DNA of 64,000 bases from Apus apus (taxonomy: Eukaryota; Chordata; Aves; Apodiformes; Apodidae), in the NCBI RefSeq assembly GCF_020740795.1, contig NC_067282.1, positions 166,276,274-166,340,273 of the forward strand, in the 5' to 3' direction. The notes under the pieces are model-generated. The model ran no database searches, was not told the origin of the DNA, and saw only the letters and a list, made by a program, of their open reading frames with translations. How positions within the stretch are numbered: position 1 is the stretch's first letter; each line of letters starts with the position of its first letter. A program made the translations under genes and the position numbers. Of this stretch, positions 25,201 through 39,900 are shown in pieces.

Positions 25201-27882
25201 TAGCTGATTTTATTTTAAAATAAGAATTCTTGTACCAAAGGACTTTCTGGATAGTCACAGTCAGTTACATTTATACCATTTATTTCTTGGCTTTATGTTA
25301 GCAATGGATTTGGCCTAAGGAATATCACACACATCTCCCAGTTTAGGCAATATCAAGACATTTCCTAATTTAGGCAACTTAAAATTCCACCAATTATATT
25401 TTTTAATGACTTGTGTGGACATGAGGGGAGATCTCAGCCTAACAGCAACTGGCAGATGAGATCACAGTGCAGCTAGGACTGGGTTGCCATATTATCTGCT
25501 AATCATCTTAAAAGAACTAACCACACAGCAGGACATGCCTTAAAGCTTGTTCTTAATTTTTTAATATATTTTATTAAATAGAGAACTGGGGAATCAGAGA
25601 GCATTGATACGTTTGATACTTCCTCTGTCAGTAGGACAAAACCAGGCCAGCTACACAGAATAAATGAAACATGTGCCAGTTGAAATATTAATTTAAAATA
25701 ATATTCTGTATAGACATAGATCTTTCATGTTGACAAAATATTCAAAATATTTTCTAATTGTCTGTGAATTTGCAAATTTTGCTGAGTAATTTTAACAATT
25801 AATTTTCCCATGAGGGGAAGCAAATTGTTTTGAACATCCACCAGTCTTCCTGTTTGGCTGGTAACTTAAGTCACCTGGTACTGACTACTGCTATTAGAAC
25901 TTTAAATGGCAACAAATTTAAGCTAAACCAACCTGTACCTGGGATAAGTGCTTGCGGCAACGAAACAGTATTTTTGCAGTTGGGATGCCATCAATAGCCT
26001 CATAAACAGCTGGCAACTTCCTGAACATTTACAACCATCAAACATGAGCAGCACTAGCCAAGCATGAAGCAGTACTTTTTCCAGGAAGCATTATTTAGCA
26101 TGCTCTAGCACAAAGAGAGTCTAACTCAAAAATCTTGGTAGAGCAGTGGAAGTCTCCACAGATCACAGTGGGCCTTGAATTGGGCCTCCACTGATAACGT
26201 CCTAAAGCAGCAAAGGACCTTGCTGGGGGCACGGACAGATGTCCTACCCAATTCCAAGCTGCACCATCAGGGTCAGGCATCGCATACTCCTCCATCCATC
26301 TCACTGAGGAAGCAGTGACATGCACAGCTGTCCACAACCCATCACCATGCGGTTCACTGCGCAAATGCTATCGCTGCCGAGGGCCTTGTCCATCTCTTAA
26401 GTATCTCCATATTTAAATTTTTATGTGGGGAGGGATTTGTGCAGATGCAATCTATCTGCAAAGAAAGCCACAAGCTATAAGATAATTTTTGTACTTTTTA
26501 AAGAAGAGTTAAATGGGAGAGGTAATCACCCATCCCTTGTGGGCTTCACTTGACCTTCATCTAATGGTTTCCCATGGATGTATAATTGAGCGAGCCCAGT
26601 TGTGGCCACACACCATAAATCATGAAAACCTGCATAGAAAAGATGCAGGGCAGGGAAGAATGATATGAACAAATATGGATGACATTTAACATAACAGTTA
26701 CTGGTCATATTGTTCTTGGGCTTTATTGAAAATTACCAGGCAGGCTCTGGAAAATATGCGCTGTTGGGAATCTGTTCAAAGTTTTTATCAAAGCTTCTTT
26801 GAAATTAGTGGCAAATTATTGTTCATTCCTCTGGAATTCCTTGAAATAAGATCACCCTGATTTCAGCCCTATACTATTCATGGCCTCATAATCTGCAGCT
26901 TTATGGGAAATGTGTTTTACTACCACATGTAACAGCAAGTATTTGTGTGGCAAGCAGCGGCAATAAAAAGTCAGCACTGTGCAACAGTATTTTCACTGAC
27001 AAGGGGCTTTGCCAACTTTAATCTTTACTGCTCCCCATGAGGTGAGTGGGTGAGTGGTTTATCTCGGTAAATGCAGGGATATAAGCAGCTAATCTCTCCC
27101 TCCTGAGGCGTGTGGGTCACACCCTGATAAGGGCAGCCCCGGTGGGGCAGGGTCCTGCAGCTTTCTTGGCATCGCAGAGGTAGGCTCAGCCGGATGGAGG
27201 TACCGTTCAAATGTGCAGCTCTTTGCTTGTTCAGGCATTTCATAGCCCTGTGAGTTAACTGTTATTCCCTTTTTTCTGGTGACAGTGAAGGCACAGACAC
27301 AGGAGTTGCTTGCCTGAGGCAGGAGTGCTGGAGCTGCTGGCCTCATCCTCCCAGCACTTGCAAATAGCCTGCTGTAATCATGGCAGCTTCTGGGCTGCTT
27401 CTCCGTCCATGCCTCAGAAGGGAGATATCTTGAACTTCTCAAGTCTGATTGCTCCCACATGGTCACCCAAAGTCCCCTGTGGGACTGAAAGTACAGGGGC
27501 TGGTTGGTGCAGCCTGGCCAAGCTTCAAAGGGCAAAGGTCTTTGCCAGAGTAGCAGTGGAGCCCACCTGCAGCTCTGCTCCACCCTTGCTCCTTCCTTCC
27601 CACTGCTGTTGCTGTCAAAGACGGCAGGTAAAGGTGTGGAGGAAGGAGAGCAGACACCTGGCCAGCCTTTTTTTCTAAGGGAAGGTTTCCATCTTCATGT
27701 CATCCATGGGCTGTCCACTCTTTTCTTTCCAAGGGACACTGCAGAGTCACTGCAGTGTGACAGAGTATTAGAATTAAACGTTCCTCTGTTGCAGACCTGC
27801 ACGAAGTCTTGATGCAACAACATCTACCTCACCTATAAGCATGGTGCTGATGGACCACAAGGGTACGCTAATAGAAAAAATA
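19223..27882. other. Gene-free interval (left part of E2F7-CSRP2 spacer)
   Basis: No exon is supported. The 150-codon - strand frame at 20,459-20,911 is serine/proline-rich and arises from a GA-rich + strand stretch (about 20,520-20,880); I do not accept it as a gene. AT-rich stretches at 23.2-24.1 and 25.5-25.8 kb and a patch at 26.7-26.9 kb resemble the texture of conserved non-coding DNA, but this cannot be judged from one sequence. An 89-codon - strand frame at 26,095-26,364 has no recognised domain. Confidence 0.5.
21381..21408. repeat. (AC)14 microsatellite
   Basis: Fourteen perfect AC units, followed 30 bp later by a (TA)n-T run at about 21,436-21,458. Confidence 0.97.
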
Positions 27883-27917
27883 GATGATGATGATGATGAT
27901 GATGATTATTATTATTA
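27883..27917. repeat. (GAT)n/(ATT)n trinucleotide repeat
   Basis: A (GAT)n array passes into a short (ATT)n array. It is intergenic and has no coding context. Confidence 0.95.
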
Positions 27918-30900
27918 GCTACATCACTGAGGAAAAGTGGCATTAAATATATCACAAACAACTGGGTGTTGTTTGTTTTTTTTCAAAGCCGTGAGGTATG
28001 AGACAAAGATTAACCATGAGGGAAATAACTGGAGTGGTGGCACCACTTTCATGGTTGTTCCTAATAGCACAATTGTCAGTAGCATGAACAATGGGAAAGC
28101 ATTGTTAATTTAAACTGCAAAATATTTTCAAGTAATTTATGCAGCTAAAAAGCCTCTGACTTGTTCAACAGCCAGAGTGGAGGCACGTGATGATTTTAAA
28201 GGCAAAGATGTTACTAACGGTTCCTTGGAATGGATGTGAGGCATACTGTTTCTTTTCCTCAAACTACAAAAAAGATTGTTACTAATTTGATTAATGAAGA
28301 ACCTTCAGAGATTAAAAATGCAGTATGGAAACCTTGATTAGCAATCATTGCCACCTGACATTAATGATTGCTAATGATTAATTAACAATTGCTCAAATGA
28401 GTTCCTGCAGCAAATTAGATAAAATTATATAGGAAATTACTGTGCCATGGTACACTAGACAAATGATTCCCCTAGTGTGTATTTATAGAAGTAAATTGCA
28501 CAAAGCAAGCAGCAGAACAATTATCAAAACTACTCACTCCTGGAGCTTGGATCTTGTTTACCTTTTATCTGGAGCTGCGAAATGGACAGATAATACCCAT
28601 GAAAAGCCAGTGGCAAGACTTAGCATCTGGTAATGAATGCTCTCCCTAAGTGCCAGCCTTACAAAAACAACATATGCTTTTTCATGCTCCCTCATAACCT
28701 TCTAGTTTTGAAGGAAAGGATAAAAGATTGCAGAGACTGTGTTTTCTTCAGTGATCGGTGCCAGGGAATGTAGTGATGGCTTTGTTTCTCTTTAAGGTTT
28801 TTATCCAATGGAGAAATGCAGACATGACACTTCATGTCCTGCTGTGTGGTTTCAAGCAGCACTACACACCTAGTTGCATTAATCCCACTGCAGGATCAGT
28901 TCTTGGTCACTTATTTTACTTAGGTTTGCTTGCAACAAAGTGAGGATGGAAACTGTTCTATGTTATGTTGAAAATAAAACTTAGGGGGATAAAGAGGAAA
29001 AATGATTCAATCATCAGAAAATTATTTGAAACAGCAATAAAATGTTAATAGTCTAATGAAAAGGAGAGATGGAATACAAACCTACAAACTTGTCACATGG
29101 TTGTATTTTGTTTAATAAGGGAATTTATTTTTAAGTGAATGAATGATTCACATGGAAAAAATATGTTCTAAGTATTCATCATCTGTGGGAGAGTACTGTT
29201 GAAACATGCATAATGTGGTTTCAGAGTGAACAGTTTGGCTTTGTAATAAAGATGTGGGTTTCAGTGGTAAGAAAAGACTACGTTACTTTAAAAATCTGTC
29301 AAGGTTCCAGAAATAAAACTCTCTCTAATGGAAAAATATAGCATTGTTATTCCCAAGCTGTTATTACGACTTGGTCTGTTCATGCAGAGAAATCTGCAGT
29401 TAGTTATCCATGCTACTGAATCATTTGATAGTCTCCATGAAAGATACCATTCCATCCATTTTATGGCATTATAGTAATACTGCTATGGTGTAATAATCTT
29501 CACTTTCATAATATATAAAATTCATAACAGTGCAGTGGAGAAAAATGTCCATATCCTAAAACTTTCATTGCTCCTTCTGGGCTATAAACCCCTACCTACA
29601 TCAGCTGTTGTACTTACTTTCCTTTCCCTCCTGCATTCATTCATTCAACATGGAAATCTACTGGCAAACGAGCTTCTTATTCAATTTCCAAAGGCAAAAG
29701 CTCGTTTCATGGATGCAAAGGGAAGCCCAAGTTCATTGCCTCATCCAAAACCAATGATTGCATCTGATGGGAACTCTTGGAGTGATGTTTATTCACCACA
29801 GGGTGTTTGTACCCAGCACAAGGGAGAGGTACATGTGGTCCTGGGCATATATAAATGTATCAATGTGAGATAAACCCCAATGCTTCAGGCTGAGGTGACT
29901 TGCTGAAATGGCAGCAGAGATACAAGTAGGATTCAGCTTCTCCATAACTCAGAAATGAATGCAGATGAGTACTGAATTGAAAAGAAATGTATCAATTCTT
30001 TCTCTAATAGCCATCTCTGATAAAAATTGTAAAAGGATGGCATTTATCACTTTGGTTGTTTATTTCTTTAAAACATGTGAACAAACTGATTTGCTGTTGC
30101 AGAAGTGTAATTATTGCTTGTGCAATTCCATTAGCTACTTCCAGTAGCTCTATTACCATCTGGAAACAGAGTTTTTCAGTATTTGCAATTAAATCTAGCT
30201 ATAAGTACTTAGAGAAATGGATAGATATATTTGAAACACATAGGTAAGCTGGAAAAAGGAAAAAAGATCTGTTACTGAAAAACAGCCATTACCACATTCA
30301 TCATTCCTGCATTTCAGGTTTGCCAGAGCCCACAACAAGAGAAAATAACTTGTTTAATTAATTAAGAAACAAAGCAAAGATGAAGCATCATTTCTGCTCT
30401 TTGATCCTCGCTTCCTGAGGAGCAATGTTTATAGCCAGAGCAAACATGAAAATGTCCATATGCCTCTCATCCAATCTGAAAGATGTAACATGCTTCATTT
30501 CCCCACAAAAATAAGATGCCAGGAAACCTTTAAGCATGAGAATGCATCCATTGCCAGGTACTGTGGAAGAGCAGCTATATTCCTGCAACATTACTTTCCT
30601 GTTAAAAGGTATAGAGAATCCCTACTTGCAATTTGGCACGACGTTGACCCAGGCTGTAGCTGTGTTCAATAATCATCAGTGACCACACCATTAAATATGT
30701 GTGTGTATGTATCTTTAGTAAAAAAGACAACACATTTCATAGGTATCTTTGTAAGTAATATTCAAGGGAAAAAAAAAAAAAAGGCAGCTGAAAACTCCAG
30801 AGCACTAGCAGCCACACTAAAGGAGAAAAATGAACCTTTAGTGATATTTGTATTAGTGACTTGTATCAGCAAACCTGATGCAGACTGAAGTAAAATCTCA

Positions 30901-33900
30901 GCAGCCAGCTCTAACACATGCTGTATCCAATTTGGAAAGATCAATGTTTTGATATGTTTCTTTCAGCTAAGCCTCAAAACAAGACCTAAATCCTATTACT
31001 GAATGTTGCCATGCAATATGAAGTGCTTCCACTGGAATGCCATTTGCCCCTGCTTCCAGGAATTCAAAGCCCCCTTTAGGGCAGAAGTTTATGAAGATCT
31101 ATTTAAGACACAGGTTCCAGTTTCCTCCTGGGTATCTCTCTAGGGCTGGGAAATTCAAGTCAGAGAGAAAGCTTCTCTTCTACAGATAGGAAAAATTCCA
31201 GTTCCACAAATGGAAGCTATGCACAAGTCCTCAAATGTAGGATGGCTGCACCAGATTTGGCAGGCAACTGGGGTGCACAAACTGAGCACTGTCCCTAATG
31301 ATGAAGTTGAAGTGGAAGGAAATGGCCTTAATTGGGCTCTTTGAAAATGCTAAAGAATTGAGTAAAACTTATGAGCCAACGATGACTATGGAAGCAAGCC
31401 ACTGCAGCCAGTCAACCAAAAAAGAGCAAAAAGATGAGTCACTCAGAACACTGAACCAAAAAGAAGCTGAGCCTTCTTGTACTTGCAGTGTTCTTTGGTG
31501 TTAAAACCCATTCTAGCTATAGTGAAAAAGAATTGCCTTCTTGTCCAACTCCTCATCCTCATTTTGCCCTTCAAATTGATTTTTAAAATGTATTCTTTTG
31601 TAAAACTTTATGGCTCCTTCCCTCACCATGAGACATCACATACTGATCCTCTCATTCTGTGTATACCTCACCTCAAACAGAAAAACCCTCTGATGTTAAC
31701 AGCCTGTTTGAGCTAATAGTAGGATGAGGACTTCAGGATAGCCAGGATAGCCAGGAATAGCATATGCATGCACCTTTCAAACCCTTGTCAATACGCTGCT
31801 CGCCAGCCTGCCCCCACGAGTTAACTGTTGCACTCTTTGCATGACCCTTTTTCCCACCCAGTACTCCCCAGTCCTGTCTCTACACTGGAATTACAAACAA
31901 ACCAAATGACATCGCTGAGATTTCAAGGTCTTGACTCCAGGATAAAGGAATTATATATCAGGATGATGGACTACGTCCTCCCTCTCAGGCCTAAAAGGCC
32001 TGGTGGGTGGTCAGGAACCCGTGCTTCAGGAGAACAGGGACACGGGGGTACTGCAGGTACCTGGGGTCCGATCCACATCAGCTGCCTCAGCTGAGTTGTC
32101 AGGAGACCCAAATGTCCAAGCCTCAAGCAAACCAGTGATGCAGAACTATACAGTACAGCCCTGCATTTTAAGTCACACTGCAAGCTATTTATTCATCTAA
32201 ATTGTAGAGACTCGATACATGTTGGATAAAAATGTACCTTTTGCTGAAGCTTAATTTCCTCCACATTTGAAATCTGGAGCTTTCTCATCCCTCTAAAAAT
32301 CATTTAAATATTTGTTATCAGGGCACCAGTGACACCCACTTGCTGCTCACCTGGGGGCTCAAGGGGGATCCATGTGTTGCTGGAGTAACATTTTGAAAAA
32401 AATAAAATGCTGTCAAACTGACTGTCTTATTTCCAGCATCAGGTCTCTGTGTTCAGACTCTTCAAACACATGATAATGCAAGCGAGAATTGTACTCAGCG
32501 AGACTCCTGTGGGACTTAAGGTAAAGTTGTGGGTTTGTGTTTGCTGAGTTGGGCCTTTTGCAACATAATCTGGTAGTCAAGATGAATGAAGAGCTGTCTC
32601 CTGGAAAACTGGACTCTTGGGGATGTTTTCATTGATTGCTGTTTTAAAAAGTAACTTTGAGAAAATATGGAAGTGCTTTAGTTCAAAAGGCTGAGGATTG
32701 CAAGATATTTTATGAGCCTCAAATGCGTGAATGTTCCAAGTCTACTATCTCTGCTAAACCATCTAGAAAACATGCTGTGGCAGGAGAGCACAGAAAGGTA
32801 ACATAGTGTCATTTCTATGCTATACATCCAAATGAGTGATGATGCCTTCCAAGGAAAATTGAAGTCTGAAATCCTCACTGAGCTCCAAGACCTGAGCTAT
32901 GGTGTAATAATACCAGCCTGTTCATCCCACCAACTCCAATGCAAGCAAGCACAGAGAAATCATGTCCTAAGATCACTGTCCTGTTCTGCAAAGCTACTAA
33001 AGGGAATCCACTTAAGATTCATTTGACCTGATTGGATTTAAGGTATGTCCTTAAGTGTGCATTTTACCAGGGAGCTTACTTCAGCCCTGACTGAATAAGA
33101 ACAATCTTGGGAACCTCTTCAATAAAAACACTGTAAGTACAGAGCCCCAGCTCAGCAAACTGCTCCAGACTATGAATCAGTGGAGCCCAGTGACCTCCTG
33201 AGCTACACAAGAGTCTGTCCCAGCTGTGTAGCAGGAGGAAAGGCTCAGCCTGGATCAAGCCCACAGACCTGGCACCAGAGAGGATTCTTGGACCCCCGTG
33301 GCTTGGCAGTAATGCTTCCTATGTAGTGCACATGGGTGCCACAGTAAACACAGAGCAAGCAGAGCCCTGCTCAGCTCACACACTCTGTGGACTACTACAG
33401 AGAGGTAGAAACCAGGAAATAAAAGACAATCTTCAGTCTAGCCCCTTAGGACTCTGGCTCTGGGCTGGCCTCAAAGACTTTCCTTCCTCTGCACCCATGA
33501 GGCTCTGAAAAATGGAGCAGGGTGCTCACTTTTCTTTTAGACCTCAGCTAGAAGAGAGAGGTGAGTAACAGCTGAGACAGCGTGGGATGCAAATTTCTAC
33601 TTTTCTGGTTGGTACCCAAGGAAACAGGTCAGCCCAGGCTGAGGCACTCCTGGTTCTGCAGAGCAAGTTCATGGAGATGAGCAGAGGGAGGAGCAAGCAG
33701 GAGCAGTGTGTTTGTACTGCTGAACACCTCTGATTGGGAAGCCCTGGGCTCTCTGTCTGCCTGGATAACTGCTCAGGTGCTCTTAGAGGGAGCAGTGCCT
33801 GAGTAATTAACTGAAACAGCCTTGGGCATAAGGAAATCAGGGTAGATAACCCCTCACTCCAGCTTCTCTCCCTGCACCCACAGCTGCCAGCTCCACTCTC

Positions 33901-36900
33901 ACAGGACAGCTTGGAGCCAGGCAAGGGGACAGTCTTCCAGGACTGCTGGCATCTTCTCCGCCTGGAAAGAGAACTAAATCCATGTTTCCCATACTCCTGT
34001 TGACTGCTCTAATTGCAAGGTTATCGTACACAATAGCATCACAAGTTGCCTTCAGGGAAGCTGGCAATGGCATTTCTTCGAGAACAATCCTGCCTGTGTA
34101 CTAAGCACTGCAATGGCTAAGGGGCAGGAACATTTTCCTTGGAAGCTGAGTTGGCCTCAGGCACCCTCCACGCCCTGAGGTGACTTCCATGCCAGAACTA
34201 GGGCAGCCCTGGGTCTGCATAAACATGCAGGTCCAGTAACCTTAAAATCAGGAACCAAGGAAGCTTTGCAGCCAGGTATAAGCACACTTTTCCCTTAACT
34301 GTCCAAGCCCTCTACTAGATTTGTCTCCATGTTGTTTACTTATAGACTGTACACAATGAGGTAACACTTACATGTGGAAAAATATGATTCAACTTCTCCA
34401 GGTGCTGTGGTATAATATAAAAATCATATCTGACATCTAGTGAATATCAGCAACAATGACAGCTGCTGGTCCTAGATGAAAGCAGGAGTGCTGACACTGC
34501 AACATACAAGCACAATATTGTACATTATCTGCACGTGTCCCCCTCCCACTCACCCGAAATTAAGCCTTCTGGGAAGACATCCAAGAAAGAGTACACCTAA
34601 TACTCAGGCCCCTTGTCTCCTGTGACAAAACCCCACAGAATGCAGCAGATTTAACAGTAACAGAAAACCTAAAGCAAAACAAAGAAAACCATTTTTAAGA
34701 GCTGTGCTGAGTGCCAGAAGGCTAAACAAAGACTTTATCTACTCCCAAAATAACAAATTGGTCCAGTGCCATGAGTAGTCTAGCAGTTCTGGAAAGCGTA
34801 TCACTTCATGCCAACAATAACAGACACCTTCAGTCAAATATGACTGAATTTTACAGAATTTTACCATATATGACTAATTCAGACAGACAGTAGTAAATCA
34901 AAAGCCTGTTCCTCTTCTATACATGAAATTATTTATAACACAGTGAAATTCTAACATTAGAGTGTTATATTGCACAATAATTTTATTTCATGTTTATTTA
35001 TTTTTTCAACATTTCTTCCCTGAAGTACTGTTGAACTAGAGAGAAAAGAATCCAACAATAAAATACTACATGAATTCAACTGTAAATGGACTGCTAAGAC
35101 AAACTAAAATGATACTGAAACTTGACAGCAGTTATTTGAAAACATCAGGGCAATAGATGTGAGTTGATGTTAACCATGTTGCCCTCCTGGTCCACGTGAA
35201 AACAGTTATGTTCATATACACACATGTATAGGTGCATGTGTCTGCACACACGTGCATTTTGTACCAACTTGTGAGCTGCTTTCAGACAAGGTGGAGCAAA
35301 ACAAGCCACATGAAGGCTTTGGGGTGGAGGTAGAGAAAAGACTGCCAGGCATAGGGGAAAATAAAGGATTAGGCAACATGGCATGTCCTGCATTTTCCAT
35401 ACGGCAGGAGGAGGAGGAATGGAGAGGCAATGGAAGCAAAATTAATATCAGGAAGTGTTTGTACAAGCAAGCAAGTAACTGCTGGAAATTGCTTCCATAC
35501 ACAGTACTGAGGTAATTGGCTTATAAAACACCAGGAAAAGATTACATTTACACATATTTGAATGTCATACAAAGTTACAGTAGCTAAAAAAATCAGCTCC
35601 AAGGACCACTAACTTTCCTCATTCATGAAGGGCTTTGGTTGGTTGTACAAGACCAGAGCAACAAGAGCAGTGCCCTGGTGGCAGCCAAGCTGTCAGCACT
35701 TTCCTTCTTGCTGGACCAGGCAACACGTCTTTTCCCCTATCATAAACACTCATTTCCAGCAAGAAGGCCCTAATGATGGGCTGAGTCCCACAGACATCCA
35801 CACACAAGTGCAGAGTCTCCATCCTCTATGGTGAAATCTTCACTGAGCCAGCATGGAGTTTGCTTGAGCACATACAATACCGCTCATGAGCTACCAGCAC
35901 AGTGAGCAAAATGTGGGTGAGCAGGCTAGAAAATGTCTGGCCAAGTGTCCTGCCAGCCTTGCACTTCTTGCCCAGCTGTAAACTGGTGGGCTGGAAGCAA
36001 GGAAAGAAACTAGCAGAAATCTCCAAAACCTCCAAGGCTTCCAGGTGTCCTACAGATAATGGGATTTAGTGTCTAATCTGCATGACCAAAGACAGATTTG
36101 ATGTCTAAGCTGCATGCCTGTCATCTCTCCAAAGGAGAACTGTACTCCTGAAGCTCACCAGCACTTTGAGAACATTTTCCTGAAATACCAAGTGGCTAAG
36201 AGCAACCTGAATGTGGTAAAAGAGAAGTCAGTTTGCATGAGAGGTGTTCTGCTGTGTGCCCTAAATTTAGCAAGTTCTCCCTGGCTGAAAAACAGCCACA
36301 GGATGATGGAAACTACCAGAATTCATTCTTCTGAACCTTTAATTATCAGCAACTATCTCACACAATCTTAATCTCTCAGCTGATTTCCCTGTTGGTTTTG
36401 GCATCAGACTCCAAATACACCACAGGCAATGGAATCACCCCATTCCCTTCTCTAACTTTTAGAGAAGACCACTGAAAATATAAAATAGTAAAAATTGTGC
36501 TAACCTGCAAAGCAATTTTATTTTACCTTATGTCTTTTCTATAGCAATAATAATAAAACCTTATTCTGTTATGCAGAAATTGACTGCATTTTAGAAGAGC
36601 TAATTAGTTTTGACTTCTGTTAACCTTTTCACTGGGAACGTAATGCTGAATTGAAAACAGCGTCTGGTTGAATGACAACAATTATATGTAAATAAATACA
36701 AAAAAAATGTAGCTGTGAATTTCAGGCCCATGTAATTACTCTTAGGACATTAAAAGCTTGTTTTAGATGAACATGTACAATGCCAAGGTGCCTTTAAAAG
36801 GCCTAATTCCCACCAAATAACCACAAGTTGGAAACAAAATTCTTTTCTCTCCAATGTAAAGCAAACACAAAGGTTAGAATGTAAAATTAACATGAAGGCT

Positions 36901-39900
36901 TTTTAGTGGTGCAGTAGCTGCTGAAATTTTTCAGTGCTTGTTGCACTTTCGCTTCAGTTTCTGTGGGGTTTGGCCCCAGTCATGCTGAGAATTCACTACT
37001 GGAAATAGTGATGTGTCAGCTCCGTGCAGGAGCAGGGCTGGAACACGTACGGTGAAGGAGAGGCAGGCAGAAGGCTGCTTGCTAAGTAACCAGCACCGTA
37101 ACAGCCTCGTATCTCATTTACAGGCTAGTGTGTTGACCTTTGATGAGTGAGAGGATTATAGTTGTAACCAGCTGTGACGGGACATGGCACAAAGCAGTTA
37201 AAACTCATTGCTCCCCATCGGCTATCCCAGCATTGGCTGCTGTTGTCCTCGCTATGAGATGGGGGAAGACGGCCAAAGAAAAGGAGTGAAAGCCCATCCA
37301 GACCTTGCTGAAAGCCATGGGACTCTTAGTTGGCATTAGTGGCCTCGGGATTTGGCCTCATCATTGTCTAGACTAGGGGTTCACCTACTCTTTAGGAGGG
37401 TTTTGCAGCCTGGTGACAACTCCAGAGCCCCACCAGCACAACAGCCAGCAGCCACAGCTGCTCTAGCACAACATACACCAGCCACCAAGAGGGAGAAAAG
37501 ACAAAAGACCCTTCTGCTGTTCCTCCCACTCTGGGCCATGTCCCCGAGGCTGTTATGTGCACACAAAGATAGTGCTAAACTGCAGAGTAGAACATGCCAA
37601 TTGATGATTTTTTCAGTCAAGAGGGGAAAGTTTTACGTGGTTTATATTGAACTGATGATGTGTACTTGCACTGAGCTCCAACATGCAGAACAAATAATAA
37701 AGAGTAAATAATAAAGTGTGTAACCAAGGACTAAAAATGACCCAGACATCACTACGGTGATGCATATAGTTACATATACTTATCTACACACAGATACATA
37801 TGGCTATATAAATTTCTGACTTGAAATTCAGTTCCTGAAAAAAAAAGAAAAAGCGGAAATTATTTTTTTGAGTTTGGGGAATAAGCATTTTGGTGGTAAG
37901 GAAAAATCACCCCAAAATCTCTCCTAGAATTTAAATTAACATATTGTTTATTAAAGCTTTTGAACATCTGGAATGCTACAGGAAAAACAATCCTAGGATA
38001 AAAAATAAAATAAAAAAATCTTACTGTGCAAGTAGTACCATGACTTGGAAGGATAACATAAAATACATATATTTCTGCAACTATTAGCCAGTTTGGCATT
38101 AACTTCTGAATTGTAAAATAATTTCTTTTCAACCTAAAACTAAAACCTTTCTCATGCTGATGATTATCTGTCTCCCTTGTTCACTCTTCAAGTCTCAAAC
38201 GGCATTAAATGTTGGTTCTTTGTGCTCACCCAGAGACTTTATCCACTGGGACCTTGCATATTATCTTCCTACTAATCTCTGTTCCACTTTCCCTTGTAAT
38301 CACTCATCTACCAGAAATGTCCCTCTGGTAGACAATGGCAATTTGTTCAGTTCTAAAGTTAGTGCAGATATCTGTCTCATCTGTTCTAGAAAAGAAAACA
38401 CCATTTACTGTTGCCCAACATCTAGAATGATAAACTGATTTTGAACACAAAGCAGAATCAATAAGAAGCACAACAGCCTTGTTTCACTGCCTTGCTCAGT
38501 GAAGTGCAAATAACAAACTGACAGGACAAAAAAGAGAAAAGAATAACTGACATTTTTTCTATTTATTCCAAAAGTGACATTTGTAATCCAATTCAGGAAA
38601 ATACTGTAACTTGTCTGGGATTTTTTTCTGACTGTGGAATTTCACTTCTGTTAAAACTGGATCTTCTTTTCTGATTGATAAAATATCTGTAGGAATCCTT
38701 CCAGCTCTGGCATTGTTTTTTTTTACACCTGTATTTCTCCACAAAATTATCTGTATGGTACAGCTGCTGCTCTGCCTTAGAAAAACAGTGTGTGCACTGT
38801 TACAGAGTGCACGTTATGTGACCACAGCCAACTTAATTGGAATACACCAAGTGCAGAAGACTGACCACCAGCACCATACAGAAGAAGCTCTGACATCCCG
38901 TAGCTTCCTAGTGCTCCTGTATTTGTGCCAGGAAAAAGTGTTGATTGCCAAGACTGTGTGACGTGCAATAGCTAGCCAACGTGATCTCCTTAAGAGCAGC
39001 TTGTTTTCACTCGCAGTGCATGGAAGGAGGTCGTAAATTGTTATCCAAAGAAACCGCAGAAAAACAGAGTGCCTGACAATGATTTGTTGCTGCTGATGTA
39101 GTTCAGTGATCAGCCAAAGCCAGCATTGCCACTGTAAACAACTTTTGCACAGCTGTTTTCAACTGGGAACCATTGCACACCTTGGTTAAAGTTATGGTTA
39201 ATGAGAGGAACGGAGCACAGACGGGAATGGGAGTAGGAAAGTGCAGCGGGTTCAAGGGATCAGGGGAGCATCAGCGCCAGTGCCGGTGGTGGCTGATGTC
39301 TGTCCCTGCTGCTGATGGAAGGCAGCATCCCAGATGAGCAGTTTCTGCTTGGCATCTCACATCGGGTGATCACCGTGCATTAAGATGCTCTGCATGTTAG
39401 AATCACGGAGACATCTCCAAGCACTCAGTCTTGACATCCTATCCTTGCTGAAACCCCTGCTTATAATCAGCATTGCCACGGGGCAGTTATTTAGTCATAG
39501 AGGTAATTAAAATACTCCAACCAGTGATGATAACTGTATTAATTAATAATCAGCATCAGCTGGTTTAATTCATTGGATATGCACTCCCCCTCAGATGGCA
39601 CTGAGGTGAGCAGTTCAGCTTCAATTCTTCCTAAAACACATAGGAAAATGTAGATGTCAGGTGTTACTGCTGTGTCACACAGCTGCTACCATGAATCCTG
39701 CACACCAGGGCTATGTCAGAGACAGGGACTGGTCCATCCAGAGCTAACAGAAATGGTCCCCCTTGCTTTGTGGGTAGAACCTGCTGCAGACGCTCAGTTT
39801 CCAGGCTAAGGAATCACAGGTGGGCTGTAGCTTATGACAGCCTCTTGTTGCTAGTGGCACATCCAGTGCCACCTATTCTCGGTCAACATGCTGTTAATGA

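Noticed and set aside
26095-26364. 89-codon - strand frame with Trp/Cys-rich composition
   Set aside because: It might be a scrap of an unrecognised repeat, but I cannot match it to any element and there is no flanking structure.
21381-27917. Microsatellites as CRISPR-like or other repeat systems
   Set aside because: They are simple di- and trinucleotide runs without spacers. The window is eukaryotic and CRISPR does not apply.
37352-37711. 119-codon + strand frame ending near two AATAAA motifs
   Set aside because: The protein is low-complexity Ala/Gln/Pro then ordinary sequence, with no family recognised. The AATAAA motifs lie in AT-rich DNA where they are common.
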